From Rhizobiaceae bacterium (lineage in GTDB: Bacteria > Pseudomonadota > Alphaproteobacteria > Rhizobiales > Rhizobiaceae), in NCBI GenBank assembly GCA_014238155.1, contig JABABQ010000021.1:1-64000 (forward strand): 64,000 bases of DNA, written 5' to 3'. Every line of letters begins with the position of its first letter. Within the stretch, counting starts at the first letter, position 1. The notes under the pieces are model-generated. The model saw nothing but the letters and a program-made list of their open reading frames with translations. It was not told where the DNA came from and did no database searches. Positions 62,150-64,000 of the stretch are shown piece after piece. A program made the translations under genes and the position numbers.

Positions 62150-62887
62150 ATGTTGCAAATATTTCGAAGATTCCTACTTCTGGTGGCTACTATATTCATC
62201 GTCCCGGCGCTGGTTCACTTTGCTGTTTGGTCGATGCGGGACCAGCCTTCAAGTTGGCGCCATGCGGATTGGTCGAGTGCTGGAATTCTTCCCGCAGCTG
62301 CCAATGACCAACCTGCCAGGATATATCTCATGTCGGCCCGCACCGGTAGATATAAGGGAGCATTTGCAACCCATTCATGGTTGGTTCTGAAACCTGAAGA
62401 TGCATCCCGTTATGATCGTTATGAAGTTGTCGGCTGGGGCCGCCCGGTGCGCCACAACGCCTATGATGCCGACGGGCGATGGTATTCCAACAGCCCCAAG
62501 GTCGAAAAACTTATCGAGGGCGACAAGGCCGCGAAGTTGATCCCCGATATTGAACAGGCCATCGCCAAATACCGCTGGCAAAATAACGGCGATTACAAAA
62601 TTTGGCCGGGACCCAATTCCAATACATTTGTGGCCAGCATCATTCGGACGGTCGACGGGTTTGATGCCAGCACACCTTCAACGGCGATTGGTCGCGACTA
62701 TCCCGATGACGGAAACTGGATTCGCTATGATCAAACAGGCGCGCTGCGCCTTTCGGCTGGTGGTTACGCCGGTCTGGTGGTTGGAATGGAAGACGGGCTG
62801 GAACTGAATTTCCTGGGGTTGGTTGTCGGTATCAACCCGGCAAAGCTGGAAATCAAAATCCCCGGATTTGGCAGTTATCGACTGTAA
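62150..62887 (+). CDS. DUF3750-domain protein
   Basis: 245 aa: N-terminal membrane anchor (FLLLVATIFIVPALVHFAVW), then the DUF3750 domain: IYLMSARTGRYKGAFATHSWLVLKP, YDRYEVVGWGRPVRHNAYDADGRWYSN, KLIPDIEQAIAKY and the hallmark WPGPNSNTFVASIIRTV. This last motif places it near LepB/NlpC-like periplasmic hydrolase folds, but no function is proven. ATG 62150, 100 bases after the TIGR03808 stop. Confidence 0.88.
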   Translation: MLQIFRRFLLLVATIFIVPALVHFAVWSMRDQPSSWRHADWSSAGILPAAANDQPARIYLMSARTGRYKGAFATHSWLVLKPEDASRYDRYEVVGWGRPVRHNAYDADGRWYSNSPKVEKLIEGDKAAKLIPDIEQAIAKYRWQNNGDYKIWPGPNSNTFVASIIRTVDGFDASTPSTAIGRDYPDDGNWIRYDQTGALRLSAGGYAGLVVGMEDGLELNFLGLVVGINPAKLEIKIPGFGSYRL

Positions 62888-63077
62888 GGTTTGTTTTTCC
62901 AGACGATATTCACCTGACACTGTAGCTGCATGAATGCCAGGCACCCCGACAATCATGTGTTCGGCATCCCCAACGACCACTGCACAATGATTTGATCGGA
63001 TCCTGCCAAACCAATATCGCATTTGGTTTGTAACTTGGGGTGTAACAAGTCGTCACCCGGGTTTGATCAGACGACTG

Positions 63078-63115
63078 AGCCGCACTTCGCGGGAGTAGAT
63101 GAACGAAGTGCGGCT
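63078..63115. terminator. Strong hairpin between DUF3750 and thiolase genes
   Basis: AGCCGCACTTCG pairs with CGAAGTGCGGCT (12 bp, 14-nt loop) in the 272-base gap between converging genes (62888-63159). There is no T run on either side. Likely a shared transcript end, or a repeat unit. The rest of the gap shows nothing recognisable. Confidence 0.5.
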
Positions 63116-63159
63116 TCCCTCTAACTCAACCTACCCGCATCGCGGGAACGCATCCCCGG

Positions 63160-64000
63160 TTATTTGATGCGTTCCAGCACCGAGACATAATTTGCGACAG
63201 CGGCACCGCCCATGTTGAAAATGCCACCCAATTCCGGATTGTTTATCTGAATGCCTTCCGGTGCAGAATTGGTCAGCTGCATGGCGGTCAACACGTGCAT
63301 GGAAACACCGGTGGCCCCAATCGGGTGCCCCTTGGCTTTCAGGCCACCTGACGGATTGATTGGCAATTTGCCGGTCTTTTGTGAGTCGCCATCCAATATC
63401 ACCCGTGCCCCCTGCCCCGGCTCCGCGAGACCCATTGCTTCATATTCGATCAGTTCAGCGATGGTGAAACAGTCGTGGGTTTCAACAAATGACAGGTCCT
63501 GAATTTCCAACCGGGCATCAGCCAAAGCTTTCGACCAGGCCGTGGCACAGCCTTCGAACTGCAATATATCGCGCTTCGACATGGGTAGAAAATCCTGAGC
63601 GTGGGCCGTAGCACGGAATGCTACGGCTTTGCTCATGCTCAAAGCCGATTGGGTATCGCTCAGTACCAACGCGGCGGCCCCGTCAGAGACCAGCGAACAG
63701 TCGGTTCGTTTTAATGGCCCGGCGACGAACGGATTTTTATCACTTTCTGCACGGCAAAAATCATAGCCCAGGTCTTTTTGCATCTGGGCAAAGGGATTGC
63801 CCGCACCATTCTTGTGATTCTTGGCGGCAATCGCAGCCAGGGCATCCGACTGGTCGCCATGGCGTTGGAAATATGCCTGAGCAATATTGCCAAACACGCC
63901 GGCAAACCCTGCTGGTGTGTCACCATCTTCAGGCAGATAGGAAGCTTTTAGAAGATTGGCTCCAATTTCCGGACCCGGTGTTGTCGTCATCTGTTCTGCA
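63160..64000 (-). CDS. Thiolase/acetyl-CoA acetyltransferase, SCP2 type (5' end outside window)
   Basis: 280 codons are visible; the frame stays open through the window edge (AEQ before the internal Met at 63988-63990), so the N-terminal third with the nucleophilic Cys is missing. Present are the second-domain motifs: CSLVSDGAAALVLSD, the active-site His in VETHDCFTIAELIEYEAMGL, GGLKAKGHPIGATGVSM with the catalytic His, and NMGGAAVANYVSVLER. This matches the SCP2-type thiolases that act on acyl-CoA in lipid metabolism rather than classical PhaA. Confidence 0.9.
   Translation of the reverse strand, partial: AEQMTTTPGPEIGANLLKASYLPEDGDTPAGFAGVFGNIAQAYFQRHGDQSDALAAIAAKNHKNGAGNPFAQMQKDLGYDFCRAESDKNPFVAGPLKRTDCSLVSDGAAALVLSDTQSALSMSKAVAFRATAHAQDFLPMSKRDILQFEGCATAWSKALADARLEIQDLSFVETHDCFTIAELIEYEAMGLAEPGQGARVILDGDSQKTGKLPINPSGGLKAKGHPIGATGVSMHVLTAMQLTNSAPEGIQINNPELGGIFNMGGAAVANYVSVLERIK

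Overview
The window reads as chromosomal DNA of an alphaproteobacterium, most likely of the order Hyphomicrobiales (Rhizobiales). The markers are the FeuN/FeuP/FeuQ-type signalling cluster, a MucR regulator, DivJ- and PleC-like kinases, a TIGR03808 Tat-exported protein, the DUF6456 plus DnaA-domain-IV-like pair, and a ccmIEFH-degP-RR-HK-glnE gene order with pleC beside it, which I recall from rhizobia. A Mrp-type cation antiporter operon, a Na+:alanine/glycine symporter and a TRAP binding protein fit a salt-exposed (marine?) lifestyle, but that is inference. No rRNA, tRNA or CRISPR array was recognised.

Layout. 1-132: 3' end of an IS30-family transposase. 249-3632 (minus): a TPP-riboswitch thiamine salvage operon, thiM-thiE-thiD, followed after 4 nt by a TRAP-type solute-binding protein. 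3675-14708: a lone CoxL-like molybdenum hydroxylase large subunit, a DMT permease, pgi, a TadE/TadG-like protein, pepN and a PleC-like kinase. 14758-20619 (minus): response regulator, histidine kinase, glnE and an EF-hand protein, with a 288-bp palindromic MITE-like element between the two-component genes. 20694-29430 (minus): feuN-feuP-feuQ, a lipoprotein, ccmI-ccmE-ccmF-ccmH and degP with its terminator. 29480-30811 (minus): a decayed phage or gene-transfer-agent remnant made of a small-terminase-like gene, a terminase/holin deletion fusion and overlapping spanin-like genes.

30967-43583: UPF0260 protein, a bifunctional penicillin-binding protein, DUF1214/DUF1254 proteins, an MFS permease, a DUF2336 protein, a DivJ-PG_binding-DUF1491 operon, sufE, the DUF6456/DnaA-like pair behind a 28-bp palindrome, and MucR. 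43974-51728 (plus): ten tightly coupled genes of a Mrp-like antiporter with three NuoL/MrpD-type subunits and a free-standing MbhD-MbhE protein. 51812-54307: msrB and an S9 oligopeptidase. 54382-56060 (minus): AGCS symporter under a tandem glycine riboswitch. 56253-64000: ABM protein, sodB, class-IV aminotransferase, HAD dehalogenase, HerA-like ATPase, TIGR03808 protein, DUF3750 protein and a thiolase cut by the window edge.

Functionally the window mixes housekeeping (glycolysis, nitrogen signalling, cytochrome c maturation, cell wall, Fe-S assembly) with a large share of signalling: four histidine kinases and two OmpR-type regulators, including two likely members of the DivK/PleC/DivJ cell-cycle network. 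Most coding pairs overlap by 1-4 nt, so co-transcription is the rule. The clearest accessory DNA is the IS30 end, the palindromic element at 19648-19935 and the phage/GTA remnant at 29480-30811.
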